Part shown: piece after piece, positions 7,943 to 17,397 of the stretch | Layout: every line of letters starts with the position of its first letter | How positions within the stretch are numbered: the stretch's first letter is position 1 | Source of the DNA: Clostridia bacterium | Lineage (GTDB): Bacteria > Bacillota > Clostridia > Lachnospirales > Lachnospiraceae | NCBI GenBank assembly: GCA_910575245.1 | Contig: CAJTEN010000020.1 | Location: 1 to 64,000 of the forward strand | Reading direction: 5' to 3' | DNA length: 64,000 nucleotides | Made by a program: the position numbers and the translations under genes | Notes under the pieces: model-generated | Seen by the model: only the letters and a program-made list of their open reading frames with translations | Told to the model about the DNA's origin: nothing | The model's database searches: none

Positions 7943-9397
7943 TCACCGGATCAATACCCCGTCACTGTTAAAGCAGACCACATCGGCCACCTCATCAAGC
8001 AGCCTGTTATAGACCAGAATCGTAACATCATTATAGTTATCATTCTTCACTGTATTATTGACCTGTATCTGCATAGCGCCGCCATAGGATCTGCTGACTC
8101 CAATATCAGACAGCTCCGTCTCCCTGTACCACAGATATTCCGGCTCATCAGGTGTCCGGTATAAGATCGTCCGGTCTTCCAGCACGATGGATGCAGAACT
8201 TCCAAGCGTATATGGATCGGTTCCAACCAGTCCTTCCAAAAGCTGCACATACGGATTCTTCTTATAATTATCATCCAAAGATACGATTACAAGATCATCC
8301 TCCCTCTCCTGCAATTTCCCAAGATAAGCTGCCAGATCCGTACACTGTGCCAGTTCCCGGTCCTGCTGACGGGATTTATGGCAGTCACTGTACTTCTGCC
8401 AGGAATCCCACCTGTCATCTCCTCTGTGGTCCGTCAGATCACAATGCTCCGTAAGCCATTCACCCAGATATGCCGTAAACTTACATGCCCCGCTGTGGTT
8501 GAGATGGGATGCCTCCGCATAATCAACCGCCGGATCAAACCCCATTTCTTCCAGACTGGCATTTCCGTCTAAAAACAGGATCCCGTTTTCCTGTGCATAC
8601 TCTCTGGCCCATTGATACAGCATCTGGTCTTCCTCATCGATCCCTTCATAGGGAACAACCATAAAAGCCAATTGGATCTGATGTTCTCTGGCAAGCCGGG
8701 CCATTTTTTCCAGATAAATTCTGTTCTTCTGTGCAGGTATCTTTTGTTCCAGATCTGTCCTCACCTGCGGCAGCGTATCATACCGGGTGACCGCATAGGA
8801 AGGCTTATAGCCTTTATACCAGTCCCCTCCGACATTATTTACCCCTTCCTCAAAATTTCCCCTCCCCAGTTCTTTATAACTGTCATGTGTCAGCGGATAA
8901 GACAGCAGGCAGGATAAGAATTCCTCATGCGGTACACTGTTCCAGACATTCTTTATTTTATTAAGGGAAAACCGCATACTGCTCACATTTTTGATGACAT
9001 TCGTGGTTCCATAGTACTCCTCTTCTATCCGTATTCCGTAAAGATCCACCACCATCAGCCGGGGTGACTGGTATTTCAGCGTTTCTTCCATATTGTAGTA
9101 AGAATTCCATAGCGTCTGCATGGTTCCGGCCATATCATATCCCGCAATACCGTAATCGTCCCACAGGGCAGCCACATTCACCCCCGCATATACATGACTG
9201 CTGCCGTAAAAAACAACGTCCACGCTGTCCCTGTCCAATCGGTAAAACCCGTCCATCGACTGATTCCCGTCATAATTGGCCTCTAACACATGTCCCAGTC
9301 TCATAAAGACAAGTAACGTTATGACGATGCTGACCAAAATCTTTGCACCCCTGCCCACCTTATATCCCATCCTTCTTTGTGAAATATCGCAGTCCAT
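7943..9397 (-). CDS. SGNH/DltD-like membrane-anchored O-acyl transfer protein
   Basis: A 484-residue protein with one N-terminal membrane helix (residues 18-35) and an extracytoplasmic SGNH-hydrolase domain. The block-I serine is in VVFYGSSHVYAG and the Asp/His pair lies in VDYAEASHLNHSG. An extra C-terminal domain of about 150 residues (after WQKYSDCHKS) is not recognised. Proteins of this kind work with MBOAT acyltransferases to hand acyl groups to a surface polymer (compare DltB/DltD and AlgI/AlgJ/AlgX). It follows the MBOAT gene by 44 bp in the same orientation, supporting an operon. AGGAAAG lies before the chosen ATG at 9397. Confidence 0.8.
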   Translation of the reverse strand: MDCDISQRRMGYKVGRGAKILVSIVITLLVFMRLGHVLEANYDGNQSMDGFYRLDRDSVDVVFYGSSHVYAGVNVAALWDDYGIAGYDMAGTMQTLWNSYYNMEETLKYQSPRLMVVDLYGIRIEEEYYGTTNVIKNVSSMRFSLNKIKNVWNSVPHEEFLSCLLSYPLTHDSYKELGRGNFEEGVNNVGGDWYKGYKPSYAVTRYDTLPQVRTDLEQKIPAQKNRIYLEKMARLAREHQIQLAFMVVPYEGIDEEDQMLYQWAREYAQENGILFLDGNASLEEMGFDPAVDYAEASHLNHSGACKFTAYLGEWLTEHCDLTDHRGDDRWDSWQKYSDCHKSRQQDRELAQCTDLAAYLGKLQEREDDLVIVSLDDNYKKNPYVQLLEGLVGTDPYTLGSSASIVLEDRTILYRTPDEPEYLWYRETELSDIGVSRSYGGAMQIQVNNTVKNDNYNDVTILVYNRLLDEVADVVCFNSDGVLIR

Positions 9398-9441
9398 ATT
9401 GCTTTCCTGTCATATGAATCCCTACAGACCACTACCTTTTT

Positions 9442-10887
9442 TCAAAAATTAAAGTACAGAAATTCCACCGGATTAAATCCCGGCCCGTAAATGCCAAACA
9501 GATACCATACCACCAGCGCACCAAGAATAACCATTATCTGACACAGCCAGCTCTGTGAACAGAAGATCCGGTACAGGTCCTTATCATCCGCCATGCGTGA
9601 CACCCGGCCGACACACAGTGCACCCACAAGCAGGATCAGAAAATCCCATTGATCCAGTCCGGCCTGATATAATGTCCCGTCCGAAAGAATCCACGGATTC
9701 CAGCCCGTAAACATACGCCGCAGCATGACAAAGGCTTCTTTAAAACCATCTGCCCGAAAGAACAGCCATGTAGATTCTATCAGGACAGCGGTGGTCAGTT
9801 TTTTGCGCAGCATTGCTCCATGACTATGCCCGTCCAGTCCTGCGGCCTGACACAGCCGCTCCCTGATTCTGACCGTCATACTGCCGGCCACCTGATATGC
9901 CCCGTTCAGAAACCCCCAGATCAAAAAGGTAATGCCCGCGCCATGCCACATCCCGCAGAACAGAAAGACGAGCATGATATTGAGATATTTCCGCGCCGCC
10001 CCTTTCCTGTTGCCGCCAAGCGGGATATACAGGTAATCCCGGAACCATGACGTCAGGGACATATGCCATCTCCTCCAAAAATCCGCCACGGTGACTGCCC
10101 CATAAGGCGCACGGAAATTCTCCGTCATCTCTATCCCGAACAGTTTCGATACACCCAGAACGATATCCATACAGCCGCTGAAATCCATGTAGAGCTGCAG
10201 CGAGAACAAAAGCACGGCAATTACGATAAAAATTCCCCGGTACATATAATAATGTCCGAAAACCTCGTCAACAAAGATTGCTGCCCTGTCAGCGATCACC
10301 ATCTTCTTCATATATCCCCACAGGATTCGCAGCATACCATGATAAAAAGCATCCCTGTCAAAAGAATGTCCCGCACAAAACTGTGCTCCCATCTTTTCAT
10401 ACCGGTTAACCGGCCCGGATACAATATAAGGAAAATAAGACGCATACAACAGATAATGCCAGAAATTCCTTTCCGCCGGGATTTTCCCCCTGTATACATC
10501 CACTGAATAAGACACATTCTGAAATGTAAAGAAGGACATTCCCATGGGCAGGACAACCCGCCATCCCAGACCGGTTCCAAAGACCCTGTTTATAAACGCC
10601 AGTTCCATGCCGCTCCATTTGAGAAGGAACAATACACCGATGTTCATAAAGATCAGCACTGCCAGAACCGCTTTTCTTCCTGCCTTACTCTTCTCCATTT
10701 TTCCTGCTCCGTACCATGTAAAAAAGGTAAAGGATAAGAGCCAGATTAAAAAAACCGGGCCGGAACATATATAAAAGATAATGCTGGAAAGCAGGAGTAC
10801 CATCCACTGTCGTTTTTTATGTACTGTATAATAGATACCTGTTGTTATAACTGTAAAAATCAGAAATGCATAGGATGTGTATGTCAT
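9442..10887 (-). CDS. MBOAT-family membrane O-acyltransferase (AlgI/DltB-like)
   Basis: About 481 residues with roughly ten membrane segments. The MBOAT core is visible: FQNVSYSVDVYRGKIPAERN, DFWRRWHMSLTSWFRDYLYIPLGG and FLFCGMWHGAGITFLIWG, where the final His is the catalytic residue. It moves an acyl group across the membrane to an extracytoplasmic acceptor, with the SGNH protein encoded 44 bp downstream as partner. The ATG at 10887 is preferred over the GTG at 10905, which lies in the GGGGTG likely used as ribosome-binding site. Whether the acceptor is teichoic acid, peptidoglycan or an exopolysaccharide cannot be told. Confidence 0.88.
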   Translation of the reverse strand: MTYTSYAFLIFTVITTGIYYTVHKKRQWMVLLLSSIIFYICSGPVFLIWLLSFTFFTWYGAGKMEKSKAGRKAVLAVLIFMNIGVLFLLKWSGMELAFINRVFGTGLGWRVVLPMGMSFFTFQNVSYSVDVYRGKIPAERNFWHYLLYASYFPYIVSGPVNRYEKMGAQFCAGHSFDRDAFYHGMLRILWGYMKKMVIADRAAIFVDEVFGHYYMYRGIFIVIAVLLFSLQLYMDFSGCMDIVLGVSKLFGIEMTENFRAPYGAVTVADFWRRWHMSLTSWFRDYLYIPLGGNRKGAARKYLNIMLVFLFCGMWHGAGITFLIWGFLNGAYQVAGSMTVRIRERLCQAAGLDGHSHGAMLRKKLTTAVLIESTWLFFRADGFKEAFVMLRRMFTGWNPWILSDGTLYQAGLDQWDFLILLVGALCVGRVSRMADDKDLYRIFCSQSWLCQIMVILGALVVWYLFGIYGPGFNPVEFLYFNF

Positions 10888-10935
10888 TTTATTGCCACAC
10901 CCCACTCAATGGCATTGATGTCTTTTTCCATTTTA

Positions 10936-11265
10936 TTATTCCGCCTCATTTTCTTTCCGTCGCTTACTCAGCACGCCTTCTATTACCCTTGCCGAATATC
11001 CGCCTGCCCTTGCGATCTTGGCCCTCTCACGCCTGTCTGTCTCATTTTTCGCAAGGTCAGCAATAAACTCTGCACGGTACAGCCGCATGGGACAGTCTAT
11101 CTTATCCCCATGAAAATGGGTAAACAGTTTCAGCATAGCGTCCCGTCCGATCAGTTCAAAGAGTTCCAGATAGCTGTCGTTCAGTGCCTCAGCTTCATTT
11201 CCATCCACATGAAATGCCTCGTAGACAATCTCATCGTTTATATTGTTAAAATCAATATTGATCAC
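10936..11265 (-). CDS. Mor-like small DNA-binding protein (tentative)
   Basis: A 109-residue acidic/basic protein. The middle (LIGRDAMLKLFTHFHGDKID) and the basic helical end resemble the Mor/C-type phage transcription activator family, in which an IG-x-LxKLxxxFGG segment precedes a helix-turn-helix. The match is by eye and partial. It starts with GTG at 11265 preceded by GGAGGTGATAGG, and an extended -10 (TGGTATAAT, 11293-11285) lies just upstream, so it has its own promoter. It stops 49 bp before the MBOAT start and may be co-transcribed with that operon. No other phage genes are nearby. Confidence 0.5.
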   Translation of the reverse strand: MINIDFNNINDEIVYEAFHVDGNEAEALNDSYLELFELIGRDAMLKLFTHFHGDKIDCPMRLYRAEFIADLAKNETDRRERAKIARAGGYSARVIEGVLSKRRKENEAE

Positions 11266-11293
11266 CCTATCACCTCCAATTTGACAAATTATA

Positions 11294-11789
11294 CCAATAT
11301 TTTATGTCATAAATCCAATCATAAAACGATTACTTTTACTCACTATAAAATGTTTTTACAAAAAATACATAAACCGTATACACTTTATGAAGCATAATAT
11401 GTATTTAGTTTTTCATCGTGGATTATACAAATGGATATTGAATTTCTGCTTACATCAACAAATGCCTCTCCCCTGTTTCTACAGATATACAAAATCGCTG
11501 TCATACAGCCACAGTACATCATCACTCCCAAACAGTAAGGGTACAATCACTGATCAATGTTCCAGTACCTTATCTTGGGCTTTCCTGACTCTTTCCGTTA
11601 TATCTTTTGTCATATCTTCCTCCAATCTTCCCTTGTAATCTCCGGGACGGACAATAAAAAATCCCCATGCCATGACCGGCACGGGGTTCTTTGTAGTGTC
11701 ATGAATATAATATATAGTTGCGGGAGTATCTCATACGCTTTAGGACAGACAATGTATTCTGCTATTTTCTCAAAACAAATCCCTCTCCT
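11294..11789. other. Degraded intergenic stretch with a terminator-like hairpin
   Basis: No intact gene is visible. On the minus strand a CCCCGTGCC/GGCATGGGG hairpin followed by ATTTTTTATT (about 11686-11655) is a good terminator and closely resembles the intron-targeted one at 6426-6458. Downstream of it a short frame, RPGDYKGRLEEDMTKDITERV and onwards, ends at about 11557. It has an internal ATG with GGAGG ahead, and is probably the tail of a lost gene. Confidence 0.4.
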
Positions 11790-12046
11790 TCATAAGTCCG
11801 CACCGGGTTTCGCCTGCAGCTTCTCCATTGCCCGCTGCTAATTTAAGAACCGGCTCCTCTCTTCGGCGGACTGCGCCACAAGTCCTGTTGGTATATGAAT
11901 GATCCGTACACCTGTCTCCACCTTGTTTACATTCTGGCCGCCTTTCCCACCACAATGGAATTTTTCAATACGGTATTCTTTGCATAATCCATTGCCGCCG
12001 ATATATAGCTTCTTACACCTCCTTACTACTACACTACATATTTAAA
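11790..12046 (-). pseudogene. Peptide-chain release factor-like (GGQ) gene remnant with premature amber stop
   Basis: The minus-strand frame reads [20 protein letters not shown] then [26 protein letters not shown], the peptidyl-tRNA hydrolysis domain of class I release factors. The universally conserved GGQ motif and the following NxVxT/TGVR region are intact. It is closest in style to the RF-H/prfH or RF-like proteins. A TAG at 11838-11840 interrupts it right after RFLN. The frame resumes with QRAMEKLQAK, the expected next helix, until a TGA at 11790. The N-terminal domain and a start codon are missing, although an AAGGAGG sits ahead of KKLYIGG. It is therefore a broken gene. Confidence 0.7.
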
Positions 12047-12230
12047 CCGATATGCCATAATCAGCAAATTTAAAACAAGGAGCACTCCATTCGATCAGAA
12101 TACTCCCTGTTTACCACAATTTAAACCCGTATCTTTATAACTTTTTCAGTGAAATCTCTCTGTCATGCTCATTAACCTCAAGCACATTCATTGCCTGTTC
12201 TGCCCCAACTTCATATTTACCATAATCGCC

Positions 12231-13040
12231 TCACAGCTTTTCCAAAAGCATAGCCTTATCCGCCTCTGATACTTTCATTGCTGACATTGCCTGTTCCGCA
12301 GACCATTTCATAGATTCCATCAAATTTCTCACATTTTCAAGTAGATTATTTAGCCTTGCACTTTCTGCTCTTCTATCCCCATATTTCTCAACCGCTTCAC
12401 ACATTCTTTCTCGACCTCCTTCTTCCTTAAAATGCTTTACCCCTTTAGCCAGTTCCGGATAATACATATCCTTCGCTTCCTTACAGCCAAAGTCATGCAT
12501 CAATCTTCCAATCGTATCGTCTCCCTTATAGTTTCCATTCACATACACAATATGAGAACCATCGTCAAATAACTCATTCGTTTCCTCAAAATGTCGATTA
12601 ATCGTATAAATCGGTATCCCACGCTTAAAGATATCCGTCCGGGTGATAAACACCATATACGAATCCTGAAGCTCCGAAAACTCCTGCCCTGCTCTCAACA
12701 TCCGGGAATCCATCATACTGCTATTAAATCTGGCGCGGCGTATGTGCGCCCCCTTCGGCTTTTGCTGTACCTCAACGTTATAGTGCTTTCCCGTACTGTC
12801 CTTTGCCAAAATATCTAAACGGATATCCCGCCCACCTACTACAGGACTTTGCAATTCTCTCTGCCCTACAACGCTTATAACCTGAATATCGTCCTTTTTC
12901 AGTATAATCTTTAACAGAAGCTCCGTTGCTTCTATATTACCATCAAACACCATAGACATAAGATCGTCATCAAATAGACTCATTCCGTCAACAATCTGCT
13001 CTACGGTTCTGGTATCCTGCCGTATTTCTTCTCCAGCCAC
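12231..13040 (-). CDS. Rpn-family PD-(D/E)XK nuclease/putative transposase
   Basis: A 269-residue protein of the Rpn/PD-(D/E)XK family. The catalytic core is visible as RDIRLDILA (Asp 76) and NVEVQQK (Glu 90-x-Gln 92), a D...ExQ variant of the nuclease motif. These proteins are linked to DNA cleavage and recombination, and are usually multi-copy in Clostridia. The C-terminal third is helical and charged. After the TGA at 12231 the same frame stays open to a TAA at 12135. It repeats the terminal helix in diverged form (GAEQAMNVLEVNEHD against SAEQAMSAMKVSEAD), so the present C-terminus may result from a nonsense change. Three related genes or fragments lie elsewhere in this window. Confidence 0.85.
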   Translation of the reverse strand: MAGEEIRQDTRTVEQIVDGMSLFDDDLMSMVFDGNIEATELLLKIILKKDDIQVISVVGQRELQSPVVGGRDIRLDILAKDSTGKHYNVEVQQKPKGAHIRRARFNSSMMDSRMLRAGQEFSELQDSYMVFITRTDIFKRGIPIYTINRHFEETNELFDDGSHIVYVNGNYKGDDTIGRLMHDFGCKEAKDMYYPELAKGVKHFKEEGGRERMCEAVEKYGDRRAESARLNNLLENVRNLMESMKWSAEQAMSAMKVSEADKAMLLEKL

Positions 13041-13411
13041 CTAATCACCGCCTTTTTTGACTGGCTTTTCCTTTGCCATCTCATCATTCAGTTACTATTA
13101 TTATATCCTATCGTGCAAGGACTCACAATCTGATTCTTCTGAAATCCCAACATGAGAAGCATAAATCAGAATCGAAAATCACTTACATCCAAGACACCCT
13201 CCTGCCATTCATCCGGTACACCATTTACTACACCATTTTCCCACAAAATGACAACCTTTGACGAACCAAGACAAATAACAGGATATGCCGCAAGCCCCGT
13301 AAAACAGGCACTTACGGCACACTATGAAACAAGTCGGAACGCACCCTCCACTGTCAATAGATGAGTGCTAATATTTTCAGTAAATTTTTGCAAAGCCAGT
13401 ATTTAGTATGG
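13041..13411. other. Intergenic region, no gene seen
   Basis: No supportable reading frame. One weak inverted repeat (TGCCGCAAGC / GCACTTACGGCA, about 13289-13321) could be a hairpin. Confidence 0.4.
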
Positions 13412-13573
13412 TCAGCAGTTCTCCGTTTGCACAGGGCATAAAAAGCTGTTTTGCACTAAGCCCATTGCCACGCTCTCCTGATATTTTTCTATGTCCTTTC
13501 TCCCACATGGGGCGGTGCATTGTTTACAGTTGCATTTATGCTCAAAAGGTGCGATTGTATTTTGAAATACCAT
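13412..13573 (-). CDS. Small Cys-rich protein, 53 residues, unrecognised
   Basis: An ATG at 13573 with GAGGGG just upstream opens a 53-codon frame ending TGA at 13412. The product begins MVFQNTIAPFEHKCNCKQC and has six cysteines, four clustered as C-x-C-x2-C-x3-C near residues 14-23 and two near the C-terminus (46 and 53). There is no obvious signal peptide. It lies 54 bp downstream of the FtsX-type permease on the same strand and could be the last gene of that operon. The Cys cluster could bind a metal or form disulfides. I do not recognise the family. Confidence 0.5.
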   Translation of the reverse strand: MVFQNTIAPFEHKCNCKQCTAPCGRKDIEKYQESVAMGLVQNSFLCPVQTENC

Positions 13574-13627
13574 AGCCCCTCTAAGCACCATTAAAAATAT
13601 ATTTCTTTGGTTTTCAATGCCCTTAGA

Positions 13628-15679
13628 TTATGGCTCGATGTTTTTATTAAATTGGAAATACGTTACTGCAAAATACAAGACATATATCCCAAGAAAACTA
13701 ACGGATGAAATACCAAAATATAATATCCATTCTGTGTGGATTCCTGTGTATATCACAAATTGCCGTCCTACATACAATATAAATACCGCACTGATAATAA
13801 CCGAAAGGATAACCGGGCATAAGTAGTATAAAAACAGTTGTTTTGCCACTACGTTTCTGATTTTTTTCTTTCCCATTCCCAGTTTGTTCAAAATCTGATA
13901 GCGGAATTTGTATTTATTGGAATCGCTTAACTGCTGGACGGAAAGGACAGTAAACGCAACGCATAAAAATACCAGTCCTATATAAAATAGCGGAAATGAC
14001 AAGGTACTCATTAAAAACTTCAGCTCCAGGACTTCCCGGCTCTTAACCTGTATTGTGGCGGGCATTAAAAAAAGTTCCTCACTTCCGATTTTTATATAAT
14101 CAGAAAGTTCATCATACCCTCTTATTTTTCCGGCTGATTCATACAGACTTTCTGACAAATTTTCCGGCACATTTCCGCTTGCCATAACTGCCATAAGTGA
14201 AAAATATTTTTTCATTCCTGCAAGTTTTTTATCCGGCACAACCAGTAAAAAATCCGTTCCATTATGCCCGTTCTGTGCAAAACCCTCAGTCTTAAATCCA
14301 GCAAAATCCAGCCCTGTATGTAAACTGTTCTGGGGCTTTTCGTTCCTGTCTTTAATCTCCTGATATACACGGTTTGGCATATGGATTAAATATTGGTTAT
14401 CCTGCAAGGCAACTGGTGTTAGCCCAAGCATTTTCCGTAAACTGTTATAATCGGTGATTCCCATATATACATCATAATCGTAATAAGCAGCAGCTTTTCT
14501 TCCCTCTGCCATAGCCGGATCGCTGTCCTTATCGGAAAATAACCTTAAATTCTGATACAGATAATCAACCATTTCACTTGTTCCGTTTTGATAGACACAA
14601 TATTTCAGTGTCGCCCGTGGAACGGTATTTTCATTTATCAGTGTTTCTTCTTTGGCAAAATCGTTTTCTGTGTTATCACTGATTAAAATAATATCAAAGG
14701 GATATTCCACATTTAATTGCTTGTTTTGATAATCACTTAGCATAAATGCAAGTGAACTTCCTACTAAAGCAAACATAAATAACAGGCTTAGTGTTCCCAA
14801 TACAAAACACGTATTCCGCATTTTAGAGGAAAACTGGCGCATTAAAAACAAACAGTCCTTTTTATAAATCAAGCCCCCTTTGCCTTTTATATATTTCATC
14901 AGAAATGCCGAAAGCCCTAAATAGAAAAAGTAAAATGTAAAGATAAGCCCAATCATTTCAAATACTGCCGCCCACTTTGTTATCCTGCCGGTAAAAATGA
15001 GAAAATACAAAAACAATACATTTCCTATGGAAAGATAGAATAACCACTTCCATATAGCGTTTCTTTTCTCGTTTACTGTTTCATTCTGCCTGTCCATGTT
15101 AAGTAGACTTATGATTTCCATATTGGAGAATTTCTTCTTATTCCGAAAAAGGGCAATCATAAAACACGCCCCATACAGGATAATTGTCAATAAGATGCTT
15201 CCTGCTGATATTTCTATATTTACCTTGTAATTTTTCCCGATACTTTTATAAAAAACATAAAATAATATCTGCTGTAACCCGCTCCCCAAAAGAAGTCCCA
15301 CAAAAAGAGCGGATATTCCAAGATAGAAATTTTCTTTCATGTAAAGGGCTGCAATCTGCTTTTTCTTCATTCCCGATAATAAGTAAATCGCAAATTCCCG
15401 GCTTCTTTTTTCTAAAATAAAACGTGTCATATAGTTTATCAGCCATGCAACAATAATAAGGATTGCTACTGTGGAAACTGCCATAAATGTAACTAACATT
15501 GTTCCTGCCGTAGAAAGCTCCCCATTGTTTCCAAAATGAATCATTTCGTAAATATCCTTTGAAAACAGCAAAGAATGAAAGGAAAAAGTGAGGGCTGTTA
15601 TCATACATAAGGTTAGAAAGTAATTCAGATAATCTTTCCATAGCCTGCGGGCATTTCGTAATGCAAGTTTATTCAGCAT
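13628..15679 (-). CDS. FtsX/BceB-type ABC transporter permease
   Basis: About 683 residues with ten predicted membrane segments: four at the N-terminus, two near residues 230-285 and four at the C-terminus. A large extracytoplasmic region of about 200 residues separates the last four, the layout of BceB-type permeases for antimicrobial-peptide resistance or sensing. The start at 15679 (MLNKLALRNARRLWKDY) follows a GGGGGTGATGAT ribosome-binding site and overlaps the ATPase stop by 11 bp. It forms a transporter with the ATPase upstream. Unlike classical bceRS-bceAB loci, the linked regulator is an XRE-type membrane protein and not a two-component system. Confidence 0.88.
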   Translation of the reverse strand: MLNKLALRNARRLWKDYLNYFLTLCMITALTFSFHSLLFSKDIYEMIHFGNNGELSTAGTMLVTFMAVSTVAILIIVAWLINYMTRFILEKRSREFAIYLLSGMKKKQIAALYMKENFYLGISALFVGLLLGSGLQQILFYVFYKSIGKNYKVNIEISAGSILLTIILYGACFMIALFRNKKKFSNMEIISLLNMDRQNETVNEKRNAIWKWLFYLSIGNVLFLYFLIFTGRITKWAAVFEMIGLIFTFYFFYLGLSAFLMKYIKGKGGLIYKKDCLFLMRQFSSKMRNTCFVLGTLSLLFMFALVGSSLAFMLSDYQNKQLNVEYPFDIILISDNTENDFAKEETLINENTVPRATLKYCVYQNGTSEMVDYLYQNLRLFSDKDSDPAMAEGRKAAAYYDYDVYMGITDYNSLRKMLGLTPVALQDNQYLIHMPNRVYQEIKDRNEKPQNSLHTGLDFAGFKTEGFAQNGHNGTDFLLVVPDKKLAGMKKYFSLMAVMASGNVPENLSESLYESAGKIRGYDELSDYIKIGSEELFLMPATIQVKSREVLELKFLMSTLSFPLFYIGLVFLCVAFTVLSVQQLSDSNKYKFRYQILNKLGMGKKKIRNVVAKQLFLYYLCPVILSVIISAVFILYVGRQFVIYTGIHTEWILYFGISSVSFLGIYVLYFAVTYFQFNKNIEP

Positions 15680-16460
15680 AAATATCATCACCCCCGATTC
15701 CCAACTGCATATCAAGAATACGGTTTAAATACTCTTTTTTATCCATATTTCCCCGCTCCAATTCAGAGCATATCTTACCGTCACTTAAAAACAAAATCTT
15801 TTCACAATAACAGGCTGAAAACACATCATGCGTTACCATTAAAATCGTTGCGCCTAATTCCCTGTTCATAATCTGTAAAGTATGAAGAAGCATAGCAGAT
15901 GAGTTTGAATCCAGTGCCCCCGTTGGTTCATCAGCAAGAATCAGTTTGGGATTATTGACAAGTGCCCTAGCACAAGCCGCCCGCTGTTTTTGTCCGCCGG
16001 ACACTTCATACGGGAATTTGCTTAAAATGTCGCAGATATGTAAAGTTTCTGATATACTCTTTACTCTGCTTTCAATTTCTTCTTTCAAACGAGCCTTGCT
16101 CGTTTTCTGCCTGCAAAGAACCATAGGGAGCATGATATTTTCTTCAATACTCAATGTATCTAACAGGTTATAGTCTTGAAAAACAAATCCAAGGTTTTCC
16201 TGCCGGAAATCTGATAATTCCTCCTCTGTCATCCCCGAAATATCAGCCATATCATAAAGAACCTGCCCGCCAGACATTTTGTCTATGGTAGACAGAATAT
16301 TTAATATGGTCGTTTTTCCCGAACCGGAAGCACCCATGATTCCAATAAAAGCTCCCTTATCTACATAGAAACTTACATTGTCAACAGCGGTAACTTTTAT
16401 ATTTCCCGTGCCATAATTCTTTACAAGGTTTTTAACCTCAATATAATGATTTTTTGTCAT
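15669..16460 (-). CDS. ABC transporter ATP-binding protein (BceA/MacB type)
   Basis: A 263-residue ATPase with Walker A GASGSGKTT, signature VSGGQKQR, Walker B LILADEPTGALD and the H-loop VTHD. The family energises FtsX-type permeases, here the one encoded immediately downstream. Its start overlaps the XRE regulator stop by 4 bp (ATGA) and its end overlaps the permease start, so three genes are translationally coupled. Likely role: defence against a cell-wall-active peptide or export of one. The substrate is unknown. Confidence 0.92.
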   Translation of the reverse strand: MTKNHYIEVKNLVKNYGTGNIKVTAVDNVSFYVDKGAFIGIMGASGSGKTTILNILSTIDKMSGGQVLYDMADISGMTEEELSDFRQENLGFVFQDYNLLDTLSIEENIMLPMVLCRQKTSKARLKEEIESRVKSISETLHICDILSKFPYEVSGGQKQRAACARALVNNPKLILADEPTGALDSNSSAMLLHTLQIMNRELGATILMVTHDVFSACYCEKILFLSDGKICSELERGNMDKKEYLNRILDMQLGIGGDDIYAE

Positions 16461-17296
16461 AATATCCCACCATTCCTTTCTTCTGTTTGATTGTCTGGGA
16501 GAATGCCTGTTTTCTGGGGTTTCTTAATGTTCTTTTCATTCTGATCCCGGAGCAGTATAGAATAAGACCAGTAAATTCCTATACAGAAAAATGTGATAAA
16601 ACTGCCAATACCGCTTAAAATCATGGAGAAAGTAATGCAAAACAGAATATCCATATACTTCATACTCTCAAATACAGGAAGCCCCAGGCCGCTGCCAACG
16701 GCTACAAATATCAAAAGACCAAGCGCAATACCTCCAACCAACATTTTCTTCATTTTAAGAAATTCTTCCTGTATTTCCTTTCGTACTTCCTCCGCAAATA
16801 CAAGTTCCTTTTTCCGAAGAACCCTATAAGGATTTTGTTTCAACGCAATGTAGATCACAACAGCAAGTAAGAGCATAATAGATATGGTTGTAAGTATTGG
16901 CGCAACACTGGAAGCAAAAAAGTAATGTTCCGTAGAAGTATAAGATACTGAATTACAGCCTAACGCAATTCCACACGCCGTTGCCAACAGCAAAAATTTT
17001 CTTTTGTAATAGAACAGGAAGCCATTTGCTGTTTCTCTGCTTACATAAAATCCTTTCGTTTCTTCCTGTAATTTTTTTTCATTATCTGAACCAATCGCCC
17101 TGTCATCAAGCAACAGGTCATCTAATTTCACTTGAAATATTTTGCTGATTAAGATTATCTTTTCTGTTTCGGGATAACCATTGTTATTTTCCCATTTGCT
17201 TACTGCCTGTCTGCTTGTGTTTAATTTTTCTGCCAGTGCTTCCTGTGAAAGTCCTTGTGACTTCCACAGCTTATACAGCTTTTCTCCGAATGTCAT
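16457..17296 (-). CDS. XRE-family regulator with C-terminal membrane domain
   Basis: A 279-residue protein. Residues 1-60 form an XRE helix-turn-helix (SQEALAEKLNTSRQAVSKWE), followed by a linker and four hydrophobic segments: two near residues 108-157 and two further on, at about 186-208 and 220-245. The start at 17296 has AAGGAGG 8 bp upstream. The longer in-frame version adds 23 residues that are not family-like. Such membrane-bound XRE proteins commonly sit next to BceAB-type transporters, and it probably senses transporter state and controls this operon. It is the first gene of the three-gene coupled unit. Confidence 0.85.
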   Translation of the reverse strand: MTFGEKLYKLWKSQGLSQEALAEKLNTSRQAVSKWENNNGYPETEKIILISKIFQVKLDDLLLDDRAIGSDNEKKLQEETKGFYVSRETANGFLFYYKRKFLLLATACGIALGCNSVSYTSTEHYFFASSVAPILTTISIMLLLAVVIYIALKQNPYRVLRKKELVFAEEVRKEIQEEFLKMKKMLVGGIALGLLIFVAVGSGLGLPVFESMKYMDILFCITFSMILSGIGSFITFFCIGIYWSYSILLRDQNEKNIKKPQKTGILPDNQTEERNGGIL

Positions 17297-17397
17297 ATTT
17301 TTTCCTCCTTGTTCTTGCCCATAATAGCATAATGGCCGGGAATGTCTATCATTTGGCTCTGACAATTCCGCAACTTTAAGTTGCTATTGGTTATTTT

